Shown: positions 26,337-34,846 of the stretch, piece by piece | Numbering within the stretch: position 1 is the first letter of the stretch | Layout of the letters: each line of letters starts with the position of its first letter | Assembly (NCBI GenBank): GCA_944325835.1 | Contig: CALVBO010000002.1 | Span: forward strand, 124,001-188,000 | Length of the DNA stretch: 64,000 bases | From: Candidatus Gastranaerophilales bacterium | Lineage (GTDB): Bacteria > Cyanobacteriota > Vampirovibrionia > Gastranaerophilales > Gastranaerophilaceae | Direction: 5' to 3' | Position numbers and translations under genes: made by a program | Notes under the pieces: model-generated | Told to the model about the DNA's origin: nothing | Database searches by the model: none | The model's input: the letters and a program-made list of their open reading frames with translations, nothing else

Positions 26337-26484
26337 GCAGTTCTCCGCCACTTCCGCCCCGCTGAACCGCGGGTCGCGCGTGGCTACGCTGTCTAATACG
26401 CCACTCAAAAGTTTCGCTTGCGTGAGCGGGAGTTGCTACGCAACTCATTCACGCCACGTTCCTTATCGCGAAACTTTCTCGGAC
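26337..26484 (+). mobile_element. Repeat element (class I, 148 bp) with compensatory stem changes
   Basis: Starts GCAGTTCTCCG and ends CTTTCTCGGAC. The outer stem reads GTTTCGC/GCGAAAC where other copies read GACTCGC/GCGAGTC, so both arms changed together. The inner arms GCGTGA/TCACGC and GAGTTGC/GCAACTC are intact. Flanks are AATAAA and AATTAAA. It lies just upstream of the GTG start of the HAD gene, on the opposite strand. Confidence 0.82.
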
Positions 26485-26563
26485 AATTAAAACAATATAA
26501 AATCAAACAAACACCATTGTCAATTAAATTTTTACGATTAGTGTAACATTTTATTAACACCTC

Positions 26564-26594
26564 TTGACTGAGAGTAACTCTCATCATTTATCAT
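26564..26594 (+). promoter_or_regulatory. MerR-type promoter/operator of flavodoxin gene
   Basis: TTGACT and TATCAT are separated by 19 bp, and the spacer contains the perfect dyad GAGAGT-A-ACTCTC. A long spacer with a dyad inside it is the signature of promoters activated by MerR-family regulators such as NmlR/AdhR. No merR gene is in the window. Confidence 0.7.
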
Positions 26595-26613
26595 GAAACT
26601 GGAGGAAGCTTGA

Positions 26614-27192
26614 ATGGCAAAAAAATTATTGTTACTTATACCGTTATTGCTGGTTATTGCAGGGATTGCCTTTGCAGTGCCGGCGAATATAACAAAAGTA
26701 AATAATGGAGGTCTTATGGATAAAAAAGTTTTAGTTGCATATTTTTCGTGGAGCGGTAATACTAAATCCATTGCAGAAAAAATTCATAAAAGAGTTGGCG
26801 GAGATATTTTTTCGATAGAGCCGGTAACGCCTTATGAGGGTGATTATAATGAAGTTACTTATGGTATTGCAAGAGAACAGGTAACAAAGGGAATTCATCC
26901 GGGAATAACTAATACTGATATAAGTTCTTACGACGTGATTTTTGTCGGAACGCCTGTCTGGTGGTACAAAATGACACCGCCTGTGGCAACGTTTTTAGCT
27001 GAAAACAATTTTGAAGGTAAAATAGTTGTTCCGTTTGTAACCCATGGCGGCGGGGGCGGCTACAGCATTGATAAAGATATGGCACAGCTTGCAAAAGGTG
27101 CCAATGTTCTTTCATCGTTTGTTGTTTACGGGAAAGGAAATTTCTCGACAGATAAAGAGCTTGCAGAGTGGCTTAACGGATTGGAATTTTAA
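26614..27192 (+). CDS. Flavodoxin-like protein with N-terminal membrane/signal segment
   Basis: The 192-residue protein starts with a hydrophobic export or anchor segment (MAKKLLLLIPLLLVIAGIAF). The flavodoxin domain then begins at Met35 with VLVAYFSWSGNTKSIAEKI, the FMN phosphate loop. TPVWWYKMTPPV and a Gly-rich THGGGGG loop complete the FMN site. Both Met1 (GGAGG 8 nt upstream) and Met35 at 26716 (GGAGG 4 nt upstream) have good ribosome sites, so exported and cytosolic forms may both be made. It precedes the Tat-type oxidoreductase gene and is likely part of its redox unit. Confidence 0.85.
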   Translation: MAKKLLLLIPLLLVIAGIAFAVPANITKVNNGGLMDKKVLVAYFSWSGNTKSIAEKIHKRVGGDIFSIEPVTPYEGDYNEVTYGIAREQVTKGIHPGITNTDISSYDVIFVGTPVWWYKMTPPVATFLAENNFEGKIVVPFVTHGGGGGYSIDKDMAQLAKGANVLSSFVVYGKGNFSTDKELAEWLNGLEF

Positions 27193-27241
27193 AATTTTGT
27201 CTTGCACAGAATAACTATAATGATGTATTATAGGAGGAATA

Positions 27242-28587
27242 ATGAAACGACGCGAATTTATTATAAACTCTGCGCTTGCAATAGGCGGTACCGCCCTATT
27301 AACCGGCTGCGGGGAGAAAAAAATTATTTTATCCGAAAAACCAGATTGCAAAACGCAAATATAAAGATATAGAAGTTCCGTTGCTGGGGCTTGGCTGTAT
27401 GCGGCTTCCGATGAAAGGTGATGAAGTCGATATGCAGGAACTCGAAAGAATGGTCGAATACTGCATGCAGCACGGTGCAAACTACTTTGATACCGCATAT
27501 ATGTACGTTGACGGGAAATCCGAAACCGCTGTCGGCAAAGTGTTAAAAAATTATAACAGAAAAGACCTTATCATTGCGGATAAAAGCCCTGCGATGTATA
27601 TAAAATCAAAAGATGATGTCAGAAGAATTTTTGAAGAGCAGCTGAATAAAGCAGTTCTCCGCCGCACCGCCTCGCTGAACCGCGAGCCGTTAGCGGCTGC
27701 GCTGTCTAATACGCCACTCAAAAGACTCGCTTGCGTGAGCGGGAGTTGCTTCGCAACTCATTCACGCCACGTTCCTTATCGCGAGTCTTTCTCGGACAAA
27801 AAAATGCCAGACAGATTATTTTGACTTCTATATGGTTCATAATATTAATAAAAATACAATAGATAACTATCGTAATTATGATATGTTTAATCAGTTAATG
27901 GAGTTTAAAAAAGAAGGCCGCGTCAAATATGTAGGATTTTCGTTCCACGGAACACCTGATATGCTTAAAGAAGTTGCCCCTGAACACCCGTGGGATTTTG
28001 CCCAGCTCCAGATTAACTATCTTGACTGGGATGTTGTTAAGGCAAAAGAACAGTATGATATCGTTCAATCACACAATATTCCTGTAACGGTTATGGAACC
28101 GCTGCGCGGCGGCGGGCTGGTTAATTTGAGTGAAAAAGCGCTCGCGAAATTAAAAGAATACTATCCTGACACCACCCCTGCGGCTTTCGGCTTAAGGTGG
28201 GCTGCCAGCAGGAAAAATGTTATCACAGTATTAAGCGGAATGAGCAATCTGCAGCAGGTTAAAGAAAACATCCAGACTTTTATCAACTATAAAGATATGG
28301 ATGAAAAAGAAAATCTTGCAGCAAAAGAAGTTGCAAAAGTTATCCAATCACAGGGTGAAATCAATTGTACAGCATGCAAATACTGTATGGAAGTTTGTCC
28401 GAGAGGTATAAATATTCCGGCGATATTTTCCTTGTATAATCAATATAAGACCACAGGGAATAAAATGCTTTTCTCCATTTACTACAACACGCTGGATGAA
28501 AGAGAAAGAGCTGATAAGTGTATAGCCTGCAATTTGTGTAATACGAACTGCCCGCAGGCGCTGCGGCATTCTGGGCATTTAAAAAAA
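27242..28587 (+). pseudogene. Tat-exported aldo/keto reductase with Fe-S domain, disrupted
   Basis: The gene starts MKRREFIINSALAIGG (twin-arginine signal, then LTGC lipobox) behind AGGAGG. It then shifts frame near an A7 tract (27317-27323); removing one A restores KRKYKDIEVPLLGLGCMRLP. The reductase continues to EEQLNK, where a 147-bp repeat element is inserted at 27651. It resumes as CQTDYFDFYMVHNINKN and ends with two Cys clusters (CTACKYCMEVCP and CIACNLCNTNCP). A second element follows directly at 28588. With both lesions no full-length enzyme can be made. The parent family are periplasmic NAD(P)H-type oxidoreductases with ferredoxin tails. Confidence 0.85.
27651..27797 (+). mobile_element. 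Repeat element (class I, 147 bp) inserted in aldo/keto reductase gene
   Basis: GCAGTTCTCCG...CTTTCTCGGAC, with all stems seen in the 26337 and 59247 copies. The interrupted codons are recognisable on both sides: AATAAA before, and AAAAAAA-TGCCAGACAGAT after. The reading frame stays open through the element for 49 codons, then is shifted by one on exit. Confidence 0.9.
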
Positions 28588-28913
28588 GCAGTTCTCCGTC
28601 GCCTGCTTGCCCTGCTCAAAGCGTAAGCCGATGCTCGCAGTGTCACCTCGTGGGAACGAGGGGAGCAGGCGAGCATAATATCACCGCCGTTTCTAATCTT
28701 TGATTTGTCAGGCGGGGTAACGCAGGTCAACCTGCTTACCTCTCACAAACGATACTCAATCGTTTGTTCGGCAGAGTGCTGTCTACCTCTCGCAAAACAA
28801 TTCACTGGATTGTTTTGCTCGGCAGAGTGCCACTCAAAAGACTCGCTTGCGTAAGCGGGAGTTGCTCCGTAACTCATTCACGACACGTTCCTTATTGCGA
28901 GTCTTTCTCGTAC
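28588..28913 (+). mobile_element. Composite repeat element (class II, 326 bp) between two broken genes
   Basis: Starts GCAGTTCTCCG, has the CGCCTGCT/AGCAGGCG and CCGCC/GGCGG hairpins, and two inverted modules (TCGGCAGAGT at about 28768 and 28820). It then carries the GAGTTGC-type 3' half and ends CTTTCTCGTAC. Runs of 7 and 6 A flank it. The left half is like the 5275 and 43247 copies and the right half like the class I copies. Confidence 0.85.
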
Positions 28914-29741
28914 AAAAAAGCGAAAAAAGATTTTAACAAAGAAAGTATTTTACCGACAATCGCGTTGACTTCATTTGTCTTTGCGCTGCAGATGATTAAT
29001 TTTTCCGTTCCAACAACCGCCTCAAGCGGCCATATCGTCGGCGGGCTTTTACTTGCGGCACTGCTCGGACCTTATGCCGGCTTACTTGCAATCTGTTCAA
29101 TCTTGCTGGTTCAGGCCGTATTCTTCGCAGACGGCGGCTTAATGGCTCTGGGATGCAACATTTTTAATATGGGCTTCCTTGCCTGCTTTGTTGCGTATCC
29201 TTTAGTCTATAAACCCCTTGCTGAAAACAGACGCAGCGCATTCGGTGCGATATTAGCATCAATTGTTGCGCTCCAGCTCGGCTCAATTGCCGTTGTAGCA
29301 GAATCCGCACTGTCAGGTTCTACAAGTGCTAATATCGGATTATTCGCAAGTTTAATGCAAAGTATTCACCTTGCAATCGGTATTGTTGAAGGTGTATTCA
29401 CTGCCGCAGTTATCCTGATTGCGCAAAGAACACAGCTTTCAAAAGAGTTCTCTTATACAATTTCTGCGTTGTCATTGATTCTTGCAGGAGTAATCTCACA
29501 GTTTGCATCTCCAAAACCGGACGGGCTGGAATGGTCACTGATTAATATGTCCGACTCCTTTGTTGCGCAAACTCAAGGTTACATATATTCGATATCCGAA
29601 TTAATTCAATCCAAAGCCGCAATCCTGACACAAATTCCGTCAGTTTTGGCGAACATAGGCGGACTGGTACTTCTCGCAGTACTCATGTTTGCTCTTTGTA
29701 AACTTTTAACGGCAAAAAAAGTACCTGCTTATGAAAAATAA
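28914..29741 (+). pseudogene. CbiMN/LarMN-type metal ECF permease, N-terminus lost
   Basis: From KKAKKDFNKESILPT the protein follows CbiM (MINFSVPTTASSGHIVGGLL, FFADGGLMALGCNIFNMGF). It ends with a CbiN/PDGLE part (PKPDGLEWSL), so it is a fused nickel or cobalt energy-coupling-factor permease. The usual start with MHIPDG-type residues that bind the metal is missing; the repeat element stands in its place. An ORF from TTG 28764 reads through the element into the gene, but no ribosome site supports it. It overlaps larE by 11 bp, which suggests nickel supply for LarE's cofactor. Confidence 0.8.
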
Positions 29742-30516
29742 TAAATTCGAAAAACTTAATAAATACCTGCATACACTGGGAAAGCAAGGCATCTGCCTTG
29801 CTTTTTCCGGCGGAATAGACAGTGCCCTGCTGCTTGTATTATGCAAAGACCTGAACATAACCGCTGTGACTTTCTCCTCGCCGCTTCAAACAGAGGATGA
29901 AATTAATTTTACGGCCGAATTCTGTAAAAAATACAATGTCAACCAGAAAATAATTACCCTGAACCCTCTTGAAGATGAAAAAATCGTCCTCAATCCCAAA
30001 GAAAGATGCTATTATTGCAAAAGCTTATTTTTCCAAAAAATTAAAGAATTTGCGCAAGAAAAACACCTTGCAAATATCATTGACGGAACAAATTTTGATG
30101 ATTTAAAGGCATACAGACCGGGGTTGAAAGCTTTGAAAGAACTCGGTATCCTCTCCCCATTTGCTCTCTTTAAAATTACAAAAGAAGAAATAAGAACTTA
30201 TGCTAAAAACTTAGAACTTGAAATATACAACAAACCCTCAACCCCTTGCCTTGCAACGCGTTTCCCATACAATACCCGTCTGGATATTGTGGCAATTGAG
30301 CGCGTCAAAAACGGTGAAAAGTATTTAAAATCGCTCGGTTTTACAGAAAACAGAGTCAGAAATCACGCAAATACGGCACGCATTGAAATTCCGCAGGGAA
30401 ATTTTACAAAATTTATACACAACGCTAAAGAAATCGCAACAGAATTTAAACGGCTCGGATTTTCCTATGTTACGCTCGATATGGAAGGCTTGCGCAGCGG
30501 CAGCATGGACTTATGA
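29731..30516 (+). CDS. larE: ATP-dependent sacrificial sulfur transferase LarE
   Basis: The 261-residue protein has a PP-loop ATPase motif SGGIDSALL (residues 26-34), IDGTNFDDL and KPSTPCLATRFP. The Cys of this last motif corresponds to the sulfur-donating residue in LarE of Lactobacillus. RCYYCK adds two Cys that could help bind a [4Fe-4S] cluster, as in cluster-type LarE. LarE makes the nickel-pincer nucleotide cofactor together with LarB and LarC, which are not in the window. It overlaps the broken LarMN-like permease gene. Confidence 0.92.
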   Translation: MKNNKFEKLNKYLHTLGKQGICLAFSGGIDSALLLVLCKDLNITAVTFSSPLQTEDEINFTAEFCKKYNVNQKIITLNPLEDEKIVLNPKERCYYCKSLFFQKIKEFAQEKHLANIIDGTNFDDLKAYRPGLKALKELGILSPFALFKITKEEIRTYAKNLELEIYNKPSTPCLATRFPYNTRLDIVAIERVKNGEKYLKSLGFTENRVRNHANTARIEIPQGNFTKFIHNAKEIATEFKRLGFSYVTLDMEGLRSGSMDL

Positions 30517-30595
30517 TTATTTTAGCCACCTTTACTATATAAAACTGCATAACCGGTTAATATAAATTTTGCTTTGAGATTCTAATATTAATTGT

Positions 30596-33205
30596 ATGTT
30601 AAAAAATACAATAATATTGATTAGCATTATATCTTTCCTTTACGGCTGCGCGGTTAGTGCACAAAATATTAATGTAGATAATTTTGATGAACTTATAACA
30701 TCAACTCCGGCAAGCGGCGATACTATAACTTTTACCAGAAACCTTGATGCCGATTCCACAATTGGCAACCTCTTTGCTAATTTAGACATTAACTTTGAGG
30801 GAAATAACTATTCCATATTAGGCAATGACCAATTTGGCGGCTTTGTGCTAAATCAGGATACCAATTTCCACCAGGTCGGCATACGAAACTGTCAGGGACA
30901 ATCTTACGGGAGTTCAAAATTTGCCGGTGCGATTTACAACAACGGCGGCCAAACGGATATTCAGGATTCCATTTTCAGCGAAAATTTTACGGATGCAGGC
31001 GGATTTAATTTTAGTGTAGGCGGGGCTATTTACAATCTAAATGACGGTTCTATTGATATAAATAACAGCCAATTTATCAATAATTATACCTATGGCGGTT
31101 CTTCCTACGGCGGCGCGATTGCAAACGGCTACAATTCCGGTACCGAAACCATTATGCACATAAATAATTCTGTATTCAACGATAATCATTCCTATGGCAG
31201 CGTCACACCTTATGGCGGCGCAATCTATAACAATAGTCAAATATTTATAAGTAACAGCTCTTTAGAAGGTAATTATGCAGAAGGTGAGGACGGTATTTTT
31301 GGCTATGGTGGGGCACTTTATAATCTTGATTATATGAATATTTCAAATTCAACAATAAAAGATAATTACGCAAAAGGTGGTGAAAACGCTCTGACCTTTG
31401 GCGGCGCAATATTTAATGACAAAACCCTTATCATAGATAATTCCCAAATAAGCGGCAACCATACTGATACACCGTTTTTTGCAGCCGGCGGCGCTATATT
31501 TAATTCCGCAAATGCGACCGCTGAAATAAAAAATTCCACGATTGAAAACAACTATATTTCAACTTCTGCGCAGAACGGAAACGGAGGTGCAATCTATAAT
31601 GCAGGCGTTTTAACCGTTGAAAATACAACTTTCAAAAATAATACCGACCACACCGGCGAATTAAACGATATTTATAACGATACAACCGGAACAATAAATT
31701 TTGACGGAAACGGTACAACCACTATTTTAAGCGGTATTGCAGGCCGCGGGAATATCACTAAAGACGGAAACGGAAGTTTAAATCTCGGCGGGAAAAACGA
31801 AAATTTTACCGGTAACTTTACACTCGCTAAGGGGAACTTAAACCTGCTTGCCGGTGGAAGCTACTTTAACGCACAAAATACAAGATTCGATAACGGCGTA
31901 AATTTTAACATGCAAAACGGTGAAATTAACAGTGTTAATTTTGGCAATATGACATTATCGGGGAGAAGTAATATTCTTGCAGATGTTGATTTGAACAACA
32001 ATACAATGGATAGAATTAATGCTAACTCTGTTTCCGGCTCAGGCGAACTCCACGTAAGCAGCCTGCGATTTCATGGTGAAGAGTTGAATGGCAATAATGT
32101 TTCTATACCGTTTGCGGATTCTGTGTTGAAAAATTATGTCAGCTATACTCCGCAAGAAGTTGAAACACCAATCTTCAATTACAGTTCAAGCTACGATTCC
32201 GGCAACGGACATTTTAATTTTACACGTGGCGGCTTAAATTCCTCAACCTTTGTTCCGGGCGTTGCAGCGCAGCTTGCCGGATATCTTACACAAATCGACA
32301 CATATAAAAATGTATTCGCAAACCTTGATATGGTAATGATTACCCCGCCGGATTATGCCAAAAGTTATCATAATAACAACAGAATTGCAAACGCGTCATC
32401 CCAATTTTCTTTTTCACCGCTGACGATGCCGGAAAACCGAAACGGTATCTGGCTCAAACCTTATTCAACTTTTGAACGTGTCGGGCTAAAAAACGGGCCA
32501 AGTGTATCAAATGTATCTTACGGAAGTATGTTTGGCGGAGAAAGCGGAATCACACCGCTTAAACACGGCTGGTCAACGATTTATGGGGCATATCTTTCTT
32601 ATAACGGTTCACACCAAGCCTTTCAGGGAAACAGTATTTATAACAACGGCGGACTTGTAGGCGCAGATGCGGTTTTTTATAAAGGGAATTTCTTTACAGC
32701 CTGGACAGCGAATGTTGGTGCTAATTCGGCAGAAGCATCGACAAGATTCGGACGCGATAATTTTGCAATGTTAAATACCGGTATCGCAGAGAAAACAGGA
32801 TACAATTTTGAACTTCTTGAAAGAAAATTAATTGTACAGCCAAGCCTTTTAATGTCTTACAGCTTTATAAATACCTTCAACTACACGACCCAATCCGGAG
32901 TGCACATGGACGCGGATCCGCTGCATGCTATTCATATTGAACCGGAAATAAAATTAATCGGGAATTTTAAAAACTATTTTCAGCCGTATATAAGTGTTTC
33001 AATGGTCTGGAACATTATGGATCAAACGCATTTCAAAGCAAATGACGTTTATTTGCCGGATTTATCGGTTAAACCGTTTGTGCAGTATGGTGCGGGTATT
33101 CAAAAGCGCTGGGGCGAAAGAGTAACCGGATTTTTAGAAGGAATGATACGTAATGGCGGCAGAAACGGTATTGCTTTAATGTTCGGATTGCGAATAAGTC
33201 TTTAA
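30596..33205 (+). CDS. Autotransporter adhesin-like outer-membrane protein
   Basis: The 869-residue protein begins with a signal peptide (hydrophobic to about residue 22, ending VSAQ). It then has a parallel beta-helix passenger made of GGAIYN / GGAIFN repeats (residues about 100-340). The C-terminal region from about residue 590 is an autotransporter beta-barrel, closing with a hydrophobic end (ALMFGLRISL). It would secrete its passenger by the type Va route and implies an outer membrane. TAATAT is 7 nt before the ATG with no Shine-Dalgarno site. Confidence 0.9.
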   Translation: MLKNTIILISIISFLYGCAVSAQNINVDNFDELITSTPASGDTITFTRNLDADSTIGNLFANLDINFEGNNYSILGNDQFGGFVLNQDTNFHQVGIRNCQGQSYGSSKFAGAIYNNGGQTDIQDSIFSENFTDAGGFNFSVGGAIYNLNDGSIDINNSQFINNYTYGGSSYGGAIANGYNSGTETIMHINNSVFNDNHSYGSVTPYGGAIYNNSQIFISNSSLEGNYAEGEDGIFGYGGALYNLDYMNISNSTIKDNYAKGGENALTFGGAIFNDKTLIIDNSQISGNHTDTPFFAAGGAIFNSANATAEIKNSTIENNYISTSAQNGNGGAIYNAGVLTVENTTFKNNTDHTGELNDIYNDTTGTINFDGNGTTTILSGIAGRGNITKDGNGSLNLGGKNENFTGNFTLAKGNLNLLAGGSYFNAQNTRFDNGVNFNMQNGEINSVNFGNMTLSGRSNILADVDLNNNTMDRINANSVSGSGELHVSSLRFHGEELNGNNVSIPFADSVLKNYVSYTPQEVETPIFNYSSSYDSGNGHFNFTRGGLNSSTFVPGVAAQLAGYLTQIDTYKNVFANLDMVMITPPDYAKSYHNNNRIANASSQFSFSPLTMPENRNGIWLKPYSTFERVGLKNGPSVSNVSYGSMFGGESGITPLKHGWSTIYGAYLSYNGSHQAFQGNSIYNNGGLVGADAVFYKGNFFTAWTANVGANSAEASTRFGRDNFAMLNTGIAEKTGYNFELLERKLIVQPSLLMSYSFINTFNYTTQSGVHMDADPLHAIHIEPEIKLIGNFKNYFQPYISVSMVWNIMDQTHFKANDVYLPDLSVKPFVQYGAGIQKRWGERVTGFLEGMIRNGGRNGIALMFGLRISL

Positions 33206-33264
33206 AATACCTATTGATTTTTTTTAGATTTTTGATGTAGAATAGAAGTATAAATAAAATTTAT

Positions 33265-33378
33265 CGGAATGTAGCACTCTGCCGACGAGAACGATTAAGT
33301 ATCGTTCGAGGAGAGGTGGGAGCGCTCTGCGAAGCAGGCGCTACCAAGCTGCAAATAACAATTGAATATAAAATTTAT
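33265..33378 (+). repeat. tRNA-Pro 5'-end duplication carrying the hairpin module
   Basis: The first 11 nt of tRNA-Pro (CGGAATGTAGC, 33265-33275) run straight into ACTCTGCCGA, the hairpin GAACGAT/ATCGTTC and GAGAGG. A second hairpin CTGC-GAA-GCAG follows, then GCGCTACCAAGCTGC, the reverse complement of nt 11-25 of the same tRNA. A promoter-like TATAAA plus 6 nt then leads into the intact tRNA. GTAGC and GCTAC would close the structure. Confidence 0.88.
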
Positions 33379-33452
33379 CGGAATGTAGCGCAGCTTGGTA
33401 GCGCACCGTGTTCGGGTCGCGGGGGTCGCAGGTTCGAATCCTGTCATTCCGA
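33379..33452 (+). tRNA. tRNA-Pro (CGG)
   Basis: 74 nt: acceptor CGGAATG/CATTCCG, discriminator A, D arm GCGCAGCTTGGTAGCGC, anticodon arm CCGTG-TTCGGGT-CGCGG (anticodon CGG), T arm CAGG-TTCGAAT-CCTG. No CCA is encoded. TATAAA (33367-33372) ends 6 nt before the first base. Confidence 0.94.
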
Positions 33453-33458
33453 TTTTTT

Positions 33459-33468
33459 GTCCGAGAAA
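33459..33468 (-). repeat. Remnant of repeat-element 3' terminus
   Basis: Minus strand TTTCTCGGAC lies directly after the stop of the histidine kinase gene, the same placement as the remnant at 1793. Confidence 0.4.
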
Positions 33469-33469
33469 T

Positions 33470-34840
33470 TTACCCGACAGGAAGGATTATCGAAAACGTT
33501 GTACCCTTATTTATTTCACTTTTAACCTCAACGGTTCCGTTGTGCAGGATTGCAATATTTTTAACAATAGCCAGCCCGAGTCCGGTTCCGCCGGTCGCGC
33601 GGCTTCTGGCTTTATCAACACGGTAGAAACGCTCAAAAATTCTATCAAGATGTTCCGGTGCTATCCCGATTCCGTAGTCAGTAACGTCAATACGGATATT
33701 GTTATCCGTTTTCGTCAATTTCACATCAATGACATCGCTATGTGAATATTTAATCGCATTAACAATTAAATTCGTGACGGCCTGTTCTATCAACTGCTCG
33801 TTACCGTAAAAGTTAATCTCTTCTTCAGAAATAAAATTTACTCTGGCCGCTTCAATATTTAAATGATGAATTGCATTGCTGATTAATTCATTCAGATTGA
33901 ATTTACAGAAATGTTTTTCGTCGTTTGTCTGCCTGTCCTCGATTTGTGCAAGAGCCAAAATATCATTAATAAGATTGTTCAAACGTTTTGCCTGAAAGGC
34001 CAGGATATTAAGACAGTCAACATCCTGTTTTTCAGCATAATCATTTTTGGTTTCTAAAAGTTCGACGGCAGAGGTTATAGCTGTCAGAGGGGTTTTAACT
34101 TCGTGTGAAACATTTGCAATAAAGTCTTTTCTGAATTCTTCAAGCTGACGGAGCCTTATTATTTGATTTTTCAACTTATGCGCCATAACGCTCACCGCTC
34201 CGGCAAGTTCGTGTAAAATACGGCTTTCCGGAAGTTCAATTTCCGTATCCAGTTCACCTTTGGCAATTTTTACGACCTGTCTTTGCAAAGTATTAAAAGG
34301 TATCTGGATTTTCAAGATAATAAATATTGTACAAAGCAGCAGAAATATAAAGCAGGATATGAAAAATATAATAATATTCCACTGCGCTTCAACGAGAATT
34401 TTAACAACCGGTGCTTCAGAGAGTATCAATTCAATATAATACTTTGTATTATCCGCAATGACATAACCGGAATACGTCATATTATTTTCTTTAGGAAGCA
34501 GCGAATGAAAATGTGATGAAGCATCTTCCGGAAGTTTCTCTGCGGGTTTGGAATCCGCTATGAGAAACTTCTTCTCACCATCTAAAACCCTGACACGAAA
34601 ATCCGGATCATTCTCAAAATCTTTACAATAACTCCTGACCATTTCAAAATTTTTATTGGCAAGATATGGCTTTAGCGCCCATTCCACCTGTTTATAGAAA
34701 ATTCTTAACTCCGAATGCTCTTCTTTCATATAAGAGCTATTGAAATCAATCAAATGGTTCAATGCCATTAATACAGAGATTAAAACAAACACAGCACCGT
34801 ATAACGGTAAGGAGATTAAGAATTTATCGCGTTTTTTCAT
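33470..34840 (-). CDS. Membrane sensor histidine kinase
   Basis: The 456-residue protein has two membrane helices (residues about 10-30 and 150-172) around a periplasmic sensor loop, and a HAMP linker. A HisKA helix follows with NVSHEVKTPL (phospho-accepting His, about residue 244), then the HATPase boxes NLIVNAIKYS, DYGIGIAPEHLDRIFERF and GGTGLGLAIV. This is PhoR-type domain order. It is transcribed 6 bp after its response regulator. The signal sensed is unknown. Confidence 0.93.
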   Translation of the reverse strand: MKKRDKFLISLPLYGAVFVLISVLMALNHLIDFNSSYMKEEHSELRIFYKQVEWALKPYLANKNFEMVRSYCKDFENDPDFRVRVLDGEKKFLIADSKPAEKLPEDASSHFHSLLPKENNMTYSGYVIADNTKYYIELILSEAPVVKILVEAQWNIIIFFISCFIFLLLCTIFIILKIQIPFNTLQRQVVKIAKGELDTEIELPESRILHELAGAVSVMAHKLKNQIIRLRQLEEFRKDFIANVSHEVKTPLTAITSAVELLETKNDYAEKQDVDCLNILAFQAKRLNNLINDILALAQIEDRQTNDEKHFCKFNLNELISNAIHHLNIEAARVNFISEEEINFYGNEQLIEQAVTNLIVNAIKYSHSDVIDVKLTKTDNNIRIDVTDYGIGIAPEHLDRIFERFYRVDKARSRATGGTGLGLAIVKNIAILHNGTVEVKSEINKGTTFSIILPVG

Positions 34841-34846
34841 TCAACA

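Noticed and set aside
28764-28913. ORF starting in the repeat element and fused to the CbiMN-like permease
   Set aside because: The first 50 residues are element sequence also found in other ORFs at 26.3 and 27.7 kb; TTG start without a ribosome site. Treated as a truncated gene.
28588-28913. Classical MITE
   Set aside because: Termini are conserved and target duplications exist, but there are no terminal inverted repeats, so the standard MITE label does not fit.
33316-33745. Plus-strand ORFs over tRNA-Pro and the histidine kinase end
   Set aside because: They translate tRNA sequence and the antisense of kinase motifs.
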